A stretch of DNA of 64,000 nt from Fimenecus sp964540535 (GTDB lineage: Bacteria > Bacillota > Clostridia > Oscillospirales > Acutalibacteraceae): positions 1 to 64,000 of the forward strand of contig CAZIMO010000003.1 in assembly GCA_964540535.1 (NCBI GenBank). The letters run 5' to 3'. Shown here one piece after another: positions 8,283 through 15,499 of the stretch; positions within the stretch are counted from its first letter, which is position 1; the number at the start of each line of letters is the position of its first letter. The position numbers were made by a program, and so were the translations under genes. The notes under the pieces were generated by a model. That model worked only from the letters and a program-made list of their open reading frames with translations. It was not told the DNA's origin and searched no databases.

Positions 8283-9284
8283 TTATTTTACCGCGTCTAA
8301 AACCTTTTTTACAGAATTTACAACATCTGTAAATTCAGGTGGAGTAAGTGCCTGCGGTCCGTCGCAAAGCGCTTTTGCAGGATCGTTATGCACTTCAATC
8401 ATAAGTCCGTCTGCACCGCAAGCTGCCGCCGCCAATGACATGGGCTTAACAAAGCGCGCAATACCCGATGCGTGCGACGGGTCAATAACTACCGGCAGGT
8501 GAGATTTTTCTTTAAGCATTGGGACCGCCGACAGATCAAGAGTATTTCTTGTAGCAGTTTCAAAGGTTCTTATACCGCGTTCGCAAAGTATAACCTTTTC
8601 GTTACCGCCTGCCATAATGTACTCAGCACTCATAAGAAACTCTTGGAATGTGCTTGAAAGTCCGCGTTTTAAGAAAATGGGCTTGTCAAGATGACCTAAT
8701 TCCTTTAAAAGTTCAAAGTTTTGCATATTTCTTGCGCCGACTTGAATAATATCAACATTCTCAAAAAGCGGAATATGAGAAGCATCCATAATTTCGGTTA
8801 CAATGGGCATTCCTGTTTCTTTTTTTGCCTCAAGCATCAGCTCAAGACCCTCGCCGCGCATACCTTGAAAAGCGTAGGGCGATGTTCTCGGTTTAAATGC
8901 GCCGCCGCGAAGAAAATTAGCGCCTGCCGCCTTTACATCCTTGGCAATGCTTAAAATCTGCTCTCTTGACTCAATTGAGCAAGGACCTGCGAAAAACTGG
9001 AAAGTTCCGCCGCCGATTTTATATCCGTTCACATCAATAACTGTATCATCCGGATGAAATTTTCTGTTTGCGCATTTGTAAGGCTCTGAAATACGTCTTA
9101 CATCTTCAACAATATCAAGGCTCTGAATTAAGCCTATATCAACACGGCTTGTGTCGCCGATAAGACCGAGAATTGTCTGATACTCACCCACAACTTCATT
9201 TATTACGAGATTTTGCTCGTGAAGCCATTTAGTCAGATTTTCAACCTTTGCAGGGTCAACCTGATTTTTAAGAATTACTACCAT
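8283..9284 (-). CDS. aroF: 3-deoxy-7-phosphoheptulonate (DAHP) synthase, type I-beta with N-terminal regulatory domain
   Basis: 333 residues; condenses PEP and erythrose-4-phosphate, the entry step of the pathway. Residues about 1-75 form a ferredoxin-like (FL) domain of the Thermotoga-type enzyme (MVVILKNQVDPAKVENL). In characterised homologues this domain mediates Tyr/Phe inhibition. From about residue 98 the barrel shows FFAGPCSIES, RGGAFKPRTSPYAFQG, VGARNMQN, KRGLSST, CERGIRTFE and DPSHASG. GGAG lies 10 nt before the ATG. It is the first structural gene of the aromatic operon, directly behind the attenuator at 9302-9449. Confidence 0.96.
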   Translation of the reverse strand: MVVILKNQVDPAKVENLTKWLHEQNLVINEVVGEYQTILGLIGDTSRVDIGLIQSLDIVEDVRRISEPYKCANRKFHPDDTVIDVNGYKIGGGTFQFFAGPCSIESREQILSIAKDVKAAGANFLRGGAFKPRTSPYAFQGMRGEGLELMLEAKKETGMPIVTEIMDASHIPLFENVDIIQVGARNMQNFELLKELGHLDKPIFLKRGLSSTFQEFLMSAEYIMAGGNEKVILCERGIRTFETATRNTLDLSAVPMLKEKSHLPVVIDPSHASGIARFVKPMSLAAAACGADGLMIEVHNDPAKALCDGPQALTPPEFTDVVNSVKKVLDAVK

Positions 9285-9301
9285 CTTGCTTACTCCTTTA
9301 A

Positions 9302-9337
9302 TAAAAAACTCTCACAGTGCGGTTTCACTGTGAGAGT
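9302..9337 (-). terminator. Intrinsic terminator acting as attenuator in the aro operon leader
   Basis: Reading minus, ACTCTCACAGTG (9337-9326) pairs perfectly with CACTGTGAGAGT (9319-9308) around AAACCG. TTTTTTATT follows. It lies between the operon promoter and aroF, so it must be conditional. The 5' arm plus loop (CAGTGAAAC, 9330-9322) can instead pair with GTTTCACTG (9382-9374) near the end of the leader peptide gene, which would form an antiterminator. Confidence 0.88.
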
Positions 9338-9362
9338 AAATTACAGATTATATCAGCATCTG

Positions 9363-9449
9363 TTATTTTTTCGCAGTGAAACAAGCCATTGACTTCGTAA
9401 AGCAAAAGCTAAAGTAAAAATATTCAGCTGCGAAATTAAAAGTTTTCAT
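9363..9449 (-). CDS. Phe/Tyr-rich leader peptide of the aromatic amino-acid operon
   Basis: A 28-codon ORF (ATG 9449, TAA 9363) with GAGG 9 nt upstream, about 25 nt after the expected transcription start. It contains 7 Phe and 2 Tyr. The core EYFYFSFCF (residues 9-17) places seven Phe/Tyr codons in nine. Three pairings are visible: segment 1 TTTCGCAG (9435-9428) with segment 2 CTGCGAAA (9376-9369); segment 2 GTTTCACTG (9382-9374) with segment 3 CAGTGAAAC (9330-9322); and segments 3-4, the terminator. A ribosome stalled on Phe/Tyr codons should mask segment 1 and release 2 to pair with 3, allowing read-through. This is the classical pheA-type attenuation logic. Confidence 0.9.
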   Translation of the reverse strand: MKTFNFAAEYFYFSFCFTKSMACFTAKK

Positions 9450-9481
9450 AAAGATTTACCTCAATGTGCTGATTATAGATT

Positions 9482-9510
9482 ATTTTATCACCGCAATAAT
9501 TATATGTCAA
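9482..9510 (-). promoter_or_regulatory. Sigma-A promoter of the aromatic operon
   Basis: Reading minus, TTGACA (9510-9505), 17 nt, TAAAAT (9487-9482). The predicted start near 9475 gives a leader of about 190 nt before aroF, which holds the leader peptide and attenuator. Confidence 0.85.
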
Positions 9511-9557
9511 TAATTTTTAATAAAATTATTGGCATATATCCTGCTGAAGCTTATACT

Positions 9558-9782
9558 CTATGCTTTTGGAAATTCGTTTCTGATTTTACTCATACCGCAA
9601 ATATAATTCATATCAACATTATAATATTTGGCAAGAATAATCAAGTTATCAACGGGAATTCTTGTTTTGCCGCTTTCATAATCGCAATATGTCCTCTGCC
9701 CTATTTTCAGCAGTGATGCAATTTCTGTTTGTGTTTTATCAGCATCTTCACGCAAAAAACGAATACATTCATTGTATTTCAC
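9558..9782 (-). CDS. Small XRE-family helix-turn-helix repressor
   Basis: 74 residues, essentially one HTH_3 domain. KTQTEIASLLKIGQRTYCDYESGKTRIPVDNLIILAKYY is too long to be chance, with the classical Gln before the first helix and the Y-x-G-K-T-R-I-P end. The start is GTG at 9782 with GAGGTG 8 nt before it; the nearby ATG is immediately followed by a stop. It is divergent from a DUF6809-like gene. The 93-nt intergenic region contains a 13-bp inverted repeat that is probably its operator. It resembles small regulators of genomic islands and prophage remnants, but no phage gene is nearby. Confidence 0.88.
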   Translation of the reverse strand: MKYNECIRFLREDADKTQTEIASLLKIGQRTYCDYESGKTRIPVDNLIILAKYYNVDMNYICGMSKIRNEFPKA

Positions 9783-9814
9783 ATCAATTCACCTCAACAA
9801 AATTTTAACAAAGA

Positions 9815-9856
9815 GTTTATAACTCTATTGACTTTTAGAGTTATAAACGCTAAAAT
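9815..9856 (+). promoter_or_regulatory. Symmetric operator overlapping the rightward promoter
   Basis: A perfect 13-bp inverted repeat, GTTTATAACTCTA (9815-9827) and TAGAGTTATAAAC (9836-9848), has an 8-nt spacer. The -35 TTGACT (9828-9833) falls in that spacer, and 17 nt later the -10 TAAAAT is at 9851-9856. A repressor bound to both arms would cover the -35 and spacer. By position it should be the site of the divergent XRE protein. Confidence 0.75.
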
Positions 9857-9875
9857 GTTGATTGAGGTGATTAAA

Positions 9876-10136
9876 TTGCAAAAAGATTTAGAAAATTTAT
9901 GGTTTAATTATTTAATTGAAATCCCTATAAAAAGAAGTGCTGAAGAAATTGCCGCTATAAATGAATTGTCAGAAAAAGAAAAAAATTTTTGCTCAATTCT
10001 TAATGAAGAACAACTTACAGTTTTTACAGAATATGACAATTCTCTTTCAGAAGTAAGCAGAATATCCGAAAAGAATGCATTTATAAAAGGAATTATGTTT
10101 GCAACACGATTTATATCTCAAGCATTGTACGGTTAA
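9876..10136 (+). CDS. DUF6809-like small protein, partner of the divergent XRE gene
   Basis: About 86 residues, mostly helical and acidic (ENLWFNYLIEIPIKR, then SEKEKNFCSILNEEQL, then a C-terminal FIKGIMFATRFISQAL). Length and the E..F..G..xG..xxxE-like ending resemble DUF6809, a family of unknown function often adjacent to small regulators. I recall this family rather than verify it. The start is TTG at 9876, with GAGGTG 6 nt upstream. A longer in-frame extension from 9729 would run through the promoter and operator and is rejected. Confidence 0.7.
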   Translation: MQKDLENLWFNYLIEIPIKRSAEEIAAINELSEKEKNFCSILNEEQLTVFTEYDNSLSEVSRISEKNAFIKGIMFATRFISQALYG

Positions 10137-10167
10137 GGCGACATGGTTTAAATCCCTTCGCCTTAAT

Positions 10168-10194
10168 AAAAACAGCGGGAGCTTGTGCTCCCGC
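10168..10194 (-). terminator. Terminator of the leuA-leuB-HAD-trpS operon
   Basis: Reading minus, GCGGGAGC pairs with GCTCCCGC around ACAA, followed by TGTTTTT. It is the only strong hairpin after trpS and lies 17 nt past its stop. Confidence 0.85.
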
Positions 10195-10210
10195 CGTACG
10201 ATATTTCAAA

Positions 10211-11218
10211 TTACAATTGGTACAATCCTGATTTTTTCATTGCCTTGTTAAGAGTTCTTTGCGCAAATCTTGATGCCTTTTCTGCGCCGTTCTTTGCGCA
10301 CTCGTTAAGATATGCCCTGTCGTTTATGAGGCGGTTAAACTCTGCCTTGAAAGGACGAAGTTCTTCAACAACTGCTTCTGCAACTGCCGATTTAAAGTCG
10401 CCGTAGCCCTTGCCGTCAAAATCCTTTTCAATCTGCTCATATGAAAGACCTGTACAGCAGGAGTAAATGCCCATAAGGTTATTTATACCCTCTTTACCCT
10501 CGGCATAACGCACCTTTGCCTCACTGTCGGTAACGGCGCTCTTGATTTTCTTGACAATTACATTGTCATCGTCAAGCATTGAAATATAGCTTTTGGGGTT
10601 GGGGTCTGATTTGCTCATTTTGGCAAACGGATCTTGAAGCGACATTACACGCGCGCCGACCTTACCTATAAAGGGTTCAGGCATTGTAAAGGTCTTACCG
10701 TAAACCGTATTAAAACGGTCTGCAATATCACGGGCAATTTCAAGATGCTGTTTTTGGTCCGCGCCGATGGGAACATAATCAGCTTGATAAAGAAGAATAT
10801 CAGCCGCCATAAGAATTGGATATGTGAAAAGCCCTACGTTGACATTTTCGGGGTGTTTTTCGCTTTTATCCTTAAACTGCGTCATACGTGCCGCCTCGCC
10901 AAACTGCGTACAGCAGTTGAGAAGCCATGCAAGCTGTGCGTGCTGGGGTACATGGCTTTGAATGAACACAATGCTCTCTTCAGGGTCAAGACCCAGCGCC
11001 AATAAAATCGCATACATTTCCATTGTATTCTTGCGAAGCACTGCCGGTTCGGGACGAACCGTAAGCGAATGCAAATCAGCGACTGCATAAAGACAGTTGT
11101 GATCATCCTGCATATTTTTCCAATTTTTCAAAGCGCCTAAATAGTTGCCCAAGGTAGGAGTTCCCGTAGGCTGAATTGCGCTCAAAACTATTTTTTTCTT
11201 TTCTGCAGTATTTTCCAT
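10211..11218 (-). CDS. trpS: Tryptophanyl-tRNA synthetase
   Basis: 335 residues, usual for the bacterial enzyme. The class I signatures are SAIQPTGTPTLGNYLG (a HIGH-like region in which T-x-G-N replaces H-I-G-H, as usual in TrpRS) and KMSKSDPNP (KMSKS). GADQKQHLEIARDIA is also family-typical. It charges tRNA-Trp in the cytosol. The start is ATG 11218 with AGAGGTG 6 nt upstream; a GTG three codons earlier overlaps that ribosome site. No T-box precedes it. Only about 40 nt separates it from the HAD gene, so it probably shares the leucine T-box transcript. Confidence 0.96.
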   Translation of the reverse strand: MENTAEKKKIVLSAIQPTGTPTLGNYLGALKNWKNMQDDHNCLYAVADLHSLTVRPEPAVLRKNTMEMYAILLALGLDPEESIVFIQSHVPQHAQLAWLLNCCTQFGEAARMTQFKDKSEKHPENVNVGLFTYPILMAADILLYQADYVPIGADQKQHLEIARDIADRFNTVYGKTFTMPEPFIGKVGARVMSLQDPFAKMSKSDPNPKSYISMLDDDNVIVKKIKSAVTDSEAKVRYAEGKEGINNLMGIYSCCTGLSYEQIEKDFDGKGYGDFKSAVAEAVVEELRPFKAEFNRLINDRAYLNECAKNGAEKASRFAQRTLNKAMKKSGLYQL

Positions 11219-11256
11219 AACTGTCACCTCTCAAAATAAATATACAAAATATTTAA

Positions 11257-12099
11257 CTACTTTTCTGCCGATTTGTCAACATCATCAGCGATAAAATCGA
11301 CAACGCTGTTTTCGTTGTTAGTTCCGATAATCACATCCGCGATTTCTTTTACCTGCGGCACTGCATTTTCAACAGCCACGGCGCAGTCAGCGCCGTTAAG
11401 CATTATAAGATCATTAAGATTATCGCCGAATGCTGTGATTTTTTCTGCGCCCAAAAGCTTTGCCACTTCATTGGCGCCGTTAGCCTTTGAAGCCGTGTCA
11501 GAATAAATTTCAATAAGCCAATCGTCAGAATAGCTGTCCTTATAATATGCAAAATCAATGTTAGGTACGCTCTTTAGCTTTTCTGCAACAGGATCAAGAA
11601 TTTCGGGTAGCGCATAATAATTCACATAAACAGGGTGCTGACCGTTTTCAATAACAGTCAAATTGTCAGTTTGCGTAAATCTGCCGTCAAGCATATCAAC
11701 ACGTTTATCGTAAAACTCTTTCATACCGTCGTTGTCAAATTCTGTGTATCTGATAGAAAGCTTATAATCGTCACTGTAAAGGAACATAAACGGATGAAGC
11801 TTGTGTTCATAAAAGCAATCGAGAATTTTTTGAAGCGCCGAACGTTCGATTTCGTGATATTTCACAGCCCTGCCCGTTTCGGTATCATAGACAAAAACGC
11901 CGTTCATAAGCACAATCGGCGCCGAAAAGCGAACTCCGTCTAAAAGAGGCATTACGCTGACCATACTGCGTGCGGTTGCCACCGCAAAAGGAATATTCCT
12001 GCAATAAAACTCATTCAGTTTTTCTTTTGTATATTCGCTCATTTTACCGTCGCTCTGCAAAAGAGTACCGTCCATATCGCTGATATAAAGAGTTTTCAT
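11257..12099 (-). CDS. HAD-superfamily (Cof/IIB) sugar-phosphate phosphatase
   Basis: 280 residues. The HAD motif I is DMDGTLLQSDG, with the nucleophile Asp first and the acid/base Asp third. ATARSM is the motif II Thr/Ser region. KANGANEVAKLLG has the motif III Lys, and FGDNLNDLIML is motif IV (D-N-x-x-D). A large IIB-type cap occupies residues about 85-200. Family members dephosphorylate sugar phosphates or flavin and PLP intermediates; the substrate cannot be read from sequence. It lies 7 nt after leuB and before trpS. I see no metabolic link to leucine, so it may be a co-transcribed housekeeping enzyme. Confidence 0.88.
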   Translation of the reverse strand: MKTLYISDMDGTLLQSDGKMSEYTKEKLNEFYCRNIPFAVATARSMVSVMPLLDGVRFSAPIVLMNGVFVYDTETGRAVKYHEIERSALQKILDCFYEHKLHPFMFLYSDDYKLSIRYTEFDNDGMKEFYDKRVDMLDGRFTQTDNLTVIENGQHPVYVNYYALPEILDPVAEKLKSVPNIDFAYYKDSYSDDWLIEIYSDTASKANGANEVAKLLGAEKITAFGDNLNDLIMLNGADCAVAVENAVPQVKEIADVIIGTNNENSVVDFIADDVDKSAEK

Positions 12100-12106
12100 A
12101 GCTTAA

Positions 12107-13180
12107 TTATTTTAAAAGCGATACTACAAGGTCGCCCATTTCGGATGTTGTAACCTTTTTGAAGCCTTCCTCGTAAATATCGGGTGTACGGGCAATTTTA
12201 AGAGCCTCGTTTACTGCGTCTTCAATAGACTTTGCGGCGTCGGCCTCATCAAATGAATACTGAAGCATCATTGCCGCAGAAAGAATTGTTGCAAGAGGAT
12301 TTGCCTTTTGCTGACCTGCAATGTCGGGCGCAGATCCGTGAATAGGCTCGTAAAGTCCCATTTTGCCTGTGGCAAGCGAAGCAGAAGCAAGCATTCCGAT
12401 TGAGCCGGAAATCATTGAAGCTTCATCTGAAAGAATATCGCCGAAAATATTTGAAGTAACAATAACATCAAACTGACCGGGATTGCGAACTAACTGCATT
12501 GCACAGTTGTCAACATACATATGATTAAGCTCAACCTCAGGGTACTCCGCTGACATTTTGATAACAGTTTCTCTCCAAAGTCTTGAGCTTTCAAGAACAT
12601 TTGCCTTGTCAACGCTTGTAAGCTTTTTATTTCTCTTCATTGCCATTTCATAGGCAGTTCTTGCAATTCTTTCGATTTCGGGAACTGAATACATTTCGGT
12701 ATCCCAAGCCGCAGGAGCGCCGTCAATCTCTTTTCTGCCTCTTTCGCCGAAATAAATACCGCCTGTAAGTTCGCGGACAATCATAATGTCAAGTCCGTCG
12801 CCGATGATGCTGTCTTTAATCGGAGAAGCGCTCTTTAAAGGCTCAAAAATCTTTGCAGGGCGAAGATTTGCATAAAGTCCCAATGCGCCTCTTATTCCCA
12901 AAAGACCTTTTTCGGGTCGCTGATTGCCAGGGAGTGTATCCCATTTAGGACCGCCGACTGCACCGAGGAATACGCAGTCAGCCTTTTTGCAGGCGTCAAC
13001 TGTTGCTTGGGGCAGGGGCTCGTCTGTCGCGTCAATAGCCGCGCCGCCGATAAGCTGATAATCATAGCTGAACTTAAATCCGTACTTTTCACCTGCCGCG
13101 TCAAGCACCTTTAATGCCTCGTCAACAATTTCGGGGCCGATACCATCGCCTTTTAAAACTACTATATTATAATTTTTCAT
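12107..13180 (-). CDS. leuB: 3-isopropylmalate dehydrogenase
   Basis: 357 residues; NAD-dependent oxidative decarboxylation of 3-isopropylmalate in leucine synthesis. Motifs are LKGDGIGPEIVDEA, GAVGGPKWD, LRPAKIF, IVRELTGGIYFG, DKANVLESSRLWR, IVTSNIFGDILSDEASMI, and EPIHGSAPDIAG with the nucleotide-binding region. The start is ATG 13180, preceded by AGAGGA; the frame extends further upstream into leuA. It follows leuA by 5 nt. leuC and leuD (isopropylmalate isomerase) are not in this operon or elsewhere in the window. Confidence 0.96.
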   Translation of the reverse strand: MKNYNIVVLKGDGIGPEIVDEALKVLDAAGEKYGFKFSYDYQLIGGAAIDATDEPLPQATVDACKKADCVFLGAVGGPKWDTLPGNQRPEKGLLGIRGALGLYANLRPAKIFEPLKSASPIKDSIIGDGLDIMIVRELTGGIYFGERGRKEIDGAPAAWDTEMYSVPEIERIARTAYEMAMKRNKKLTSVDKANVLESSRLWRETVIKMSAEYPEVELNHMYVDNCAMQLVRNPGQFDVIVTSNIFGDILSDEASMISGSIGMLASASLATGKMGLYEPIHGSAPDIAGQQKANPLATILSAAMMLQYSFDEADAAKSIEDAVNEALKIARTPDIYEEGFKKVTTSEMGDLVVSLLK

Positions 13181-13185
13181 TATTC

Positions 13186-14889
13186 TCAATCCTCTCTTAC
13201 AACATTGGGCATACAACGGTTGACCGCGCAAAGAATACCCTTAATTGAAGCATAGTTGATATTGTGTGAAATACCTATGCCGAAAACGTCTTTGCCGTTG
13301 GGGTCTGTAATATGAATATAGCTTACAGCCTTTGAATCAGAGCCAAGCGAAATAGCGTGTTCTGAATAATCAATGAAATGATAATCGCTCAAGCCTATTG
13401 TATTCATAGCCTGGCAGAATGCGCCGATAGGTCCGGAGGAAACTCCCTCAATCTGCTGCGGTTCATCTCCGTTATACTGAATTGTACCCACGAAATGCAC
13501 TTTTGACTGCTCTTCGCCTGTTCCTCTTTCTTCAAAGAACTTGTAGCTGAGAAGCTTGTAAGGTCCTGTAACCTTTTTATATTCACGCTCGAAAAGCTCG
13601 TAAATCTCTTCTTTTTGAAGCTCCTTGCCCTTTTCATCGCAAACCTTTTGAACAATTTTTGAAAATTCGGGGTGCATTGCTTTCGGCATATTGTAGCCGT
13701 ATTCTGCCATAATATAAGCAACTCCGCCCTTGCCCGACTGACTGTTTATACGGATAATCGGTTCGTACTCTCTGCCCACATCGGCAGGGTCAATTGGCAA
13801 ATACGGAACTTCCCAATACTCTGTACCGCTTTCACGCATATATGCCTTGCCCTTGTTGATAGCATCTTGATGCGAACCCGAAAATGCAGTGAATACAAGC
13901 TCACCGCCGTAAGGCTTTCTCGGGTCAACAGGCATTTTGGTTGTACGTTCAAACATTTCCTTAATCTCGTTAATATTTGAAAAATCAAGCTTGGGATTGA
14001 TGCCCTGCGTATACATATTAAGCGCAAGCGTAACAATGTCCACATTTCCTGTACGCTCGCCGTTGCCGAAAAGAGTACCCTCAATTCTGTCAGCACCTGC
14101 CAAAAGTCCAAGTTCGGCGGCGGCAACAGCAGTACCTCTGTCATTATGAGGATGCAGGCTGATTATCGCATTTTCACGGTTTTTAAGATTACGGCAGAAA
14201 TACTCGATCTGATCTGCATAGCCGTTGGGCGTACTGCCCTCAACCGTCGCAGGAAGATTAAGAATAATCTTATTGTTTTCGTCTATTTCGAGCGCTTCCA
14301 TAACTTTTTCGCAGATAAGCACAGCGTTATCCATTTCAGTACCTGTGAAGCTTTCGGGTGAATATTCATAACGGATATTAACATCTTTTTGCGATTTCAG
14401 CTCATCAGTAAGCTCTTTAATAAGCTTTGCGCCTTGAACGGCAATATCAATAACTCCGTTCATATCCTTTTTGAAAACAACCTTCCTCTGCAAAGTCGAA
14501 GTTGAATTGTAAAAATGAATTATCACATTTTTTGCACCGTCAATAGCCTCAAAGGTCTTTCTTATAAGATGCTCTCGGCTTTGAACAAGTACCTGAATTG
14601 TAACATCGTCGGGAATAAGATTTTTTTCAATAAGAGTTCTTAAAATTTCATATTCCGTTTCAGAGGCAGAGGGAAAACCTACCTCAATTTCTTTAAATCC
14701 TATATTTATAAGAGTTTTGAAATATTCAACCTTTTCCTGTAAATTCATAGGGTCGATAAGCGCTTGATTGCCGTCACGCATATCAACCGAACACCATACA
14801 GGCGGTTCAGTAATGGTTTTTGAGGGCCATTGCCTGTCGGGAATATTGATTGGTGTGAAAGGAATATACTTTTCCCAGCCTTTTTTCAT
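13186..14889 (-). CDS. leuA: 2-isopropylmalate synthase, long (LeuA2) type
   Basis: 567 residues. It condenses acetyl-CoA with 2-oxoisovalerate, the committed step of leucine synthesis. The N-terminal TIM barrel carries WCSVDMRDGNQALIDPM (metal and catalytic region), GFKEIEVGFPSAS, and the metal His pair in ISLHPHNDRGTAVAAAE. The C-terminal regulatory LeuA dimer domain (residues about 430-567) is where leucine binds in homologues. The length matches the fungal/actinobacterial-like LeuA2 group rather than the 510-residue enterobacterial type. AGGAGG lies 8 nt before the ATG. It is the first gene behind the T-box. Confidence 0.96.
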   Translation of the reverse strand: MKKGWEKYIPFTPINIPDRQWPSKTITEPPVWCSVDMRDGNQALIDPMNLQEKVEYFKTLINIGFKEIEVGFPSASETEYEILRTLIEKNLIPDDVTIQVLVQSREHLIRKTFEAIDGAKNVIIHFYNSTSTLQRKVVFKKDMNGVIDIAVQGAKLIKELTDELKSQKDVNIRYEYSPESFTGTEMDNAVLICEKVMEALEIDENNKIILNLPATVEGSTPNGYADQIEYFCRNLKNRENAIISLHPHNDRGTAVAAAELGLLAGADRIEGTLFGNGERTGNVDIVTLALNMYTQGINPKLDFSNINEIKEMFERTTKMPVDPRKPYGGELVFTAFSGSHQDAINKGKAYMRESGTEYWEVPYLPIDPADVGREYEPIIRINSQSGKGGVAYIMAEYGYNMPKAMHPEFSKIVQKVCDEKGKELQKEEIYELFEREYKKVTGPYKLLSYKFFEERGTGEEQSKVHFVGTIQYNGDEPQQIEGVSSGPIGAFCQAMNTIGLSDYHFIDYSEHAISLGSDSKAVSYIHITDPNGKDVFGIGISHNINYASIKGILCAVNRCMPNVVRED

Positions 14890-14907
14890 TTTTCATGCCT
14901 CCTAAAA

Positions 14908-15215
14908 TAAAAAACCGCCCGCTATCAACAAAATTATTGATAGGGACGATGGAAAAATCTACCGTGGTACCACCCTAATTCATCGGATAAACCGACCTTT
15001 GCAACCTCAATTTAAGGTCTGACTTTTTAACGGGGTCAACCGTCATAAGCTATGATTTCACTTATGCAACTCCGAAATGAGCTATACACATAAACACTGT
15101 GTTACCTTGCACCGAACGGCAACTCTCTGAAAGCGAGTGATTTATGTCTTGTTTTCTTCACTGTCTTTAGCGGTGATTATGCCTAATACAATATGTATTC
15201 GTCATTTTCACCCTG
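14908..15215 (-). promoter_or_regulatory. T-box riboswitch, leucine (leuA leader)
   Basis: The conserved T-box core GGGTGGTACCACGG occurs on the minus strand (14975-14962). It is followed by a terminator, CGTCCC-TATCAA against TTGATAGCGGGCG (14948-14915) with a T tail, and the competing antiterminator AGGG...TCCC. A long stem I lies upstream; ACATAAA pairs with TTTATGT around an apical region containing AGAGAGTTGCCG and GGTGCAAGG. The specifier was not fixed with certainty. A CTC in AGCTCATTT on the 3' side of the stem I internal loop would fit Leu. Uncharged tRNA-Leu would stabilise read-through into leuA-leuB-HAD-trpS. Confidence 0.92.
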
Positions 15216-15235
15216 TGGCTTTTTAATTTTATAAT

Positions 15236-15264
15236 ATTATATTGTATTTTCAAATTTTTGTCAA
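15236..15264 (-). promoter_or_regulatory. Sigma-A promoter of the leucine operon
   Basis: Reading minus, TTGACA (15264-15259), 17 nt, TATAAT (15241-15236), a perfect consensus promoter directly before the T-box leader. A 7-bp hairpin ACCCCTT/AAGGGGT (15299-15281) precedes it, possibly a weak terminator for the 46-aa ORF. Confidence 0.88.
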
Positions 15265-15307
15265 TATTAAAATTATATGTACCCCTTATCAAAGGGGTAT
15301 ATTGAAT

Positions 15308-15448
15308 TTAATGCTCTTCACGGCCGAGATATGCTTCGGCAATTACTTTTAACTGCTCAACGGTTTCAAATTTTGCACCCGACTCCACAATCGCAGTTCT
15401 AACTGAAACAGGCAGGCTGTCAAGATATGCTTGAATATCTAAATTCAT
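15308..15448 (-). CDS. 46-residue uncharacterised small protein
   Basis: ATG 15448 to TAA 15308. The sequence begins MNLDIQAYLDSLPVSV and ends VIAEAYLGREEH. It is soluble, amphipathic and helical, with no signal or membrane segment. GAGGTG lies 8 nt upstream, an excellent ribosome site. That site is the 3' arm of a terminator hairpin (15457-15480) that ends the ABC-transporter transcript, so expression should depend on read-through. It lies between the amino-acid importer and the leucine T-box promoter. I do not recognise the family. Ribosome site and length support a real gene; function is unknown. Confidence 0.6.
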   Translation of the reverse strand: MNLDIQAYLDSLPVSVRTAIVESGAKFETVEQLKVIAEAYLGREEH

Positions 15449-15480
15449 AAAAAATCACCTCGGTAATATTTTACCAAGGT
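15449..15480 (-). terminator. Terminator of the ABC transporter operon, overlapping a ribosome site
   Basis: Reading minus, ACCTTGGTAA pairs with TTACCGAGGT (one G-T wobble) around AATA, then GATTTTTT. The 3' arm contains the Shine-Dalgarno GAGGTG of the 46-aa ORF that starts at 15448. Confidence 0.75.
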
Positions 15481-15499
15481 GAAATTGAAATATTCTCAA

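Noticed and set aside
9729..9875. N-terminal extension of the DUF6809-like ORF
   Set aside because: It would run through the promoter, operator and the first codons of the divergent XRE gene; the TTG at 9876 has the ribosome site.
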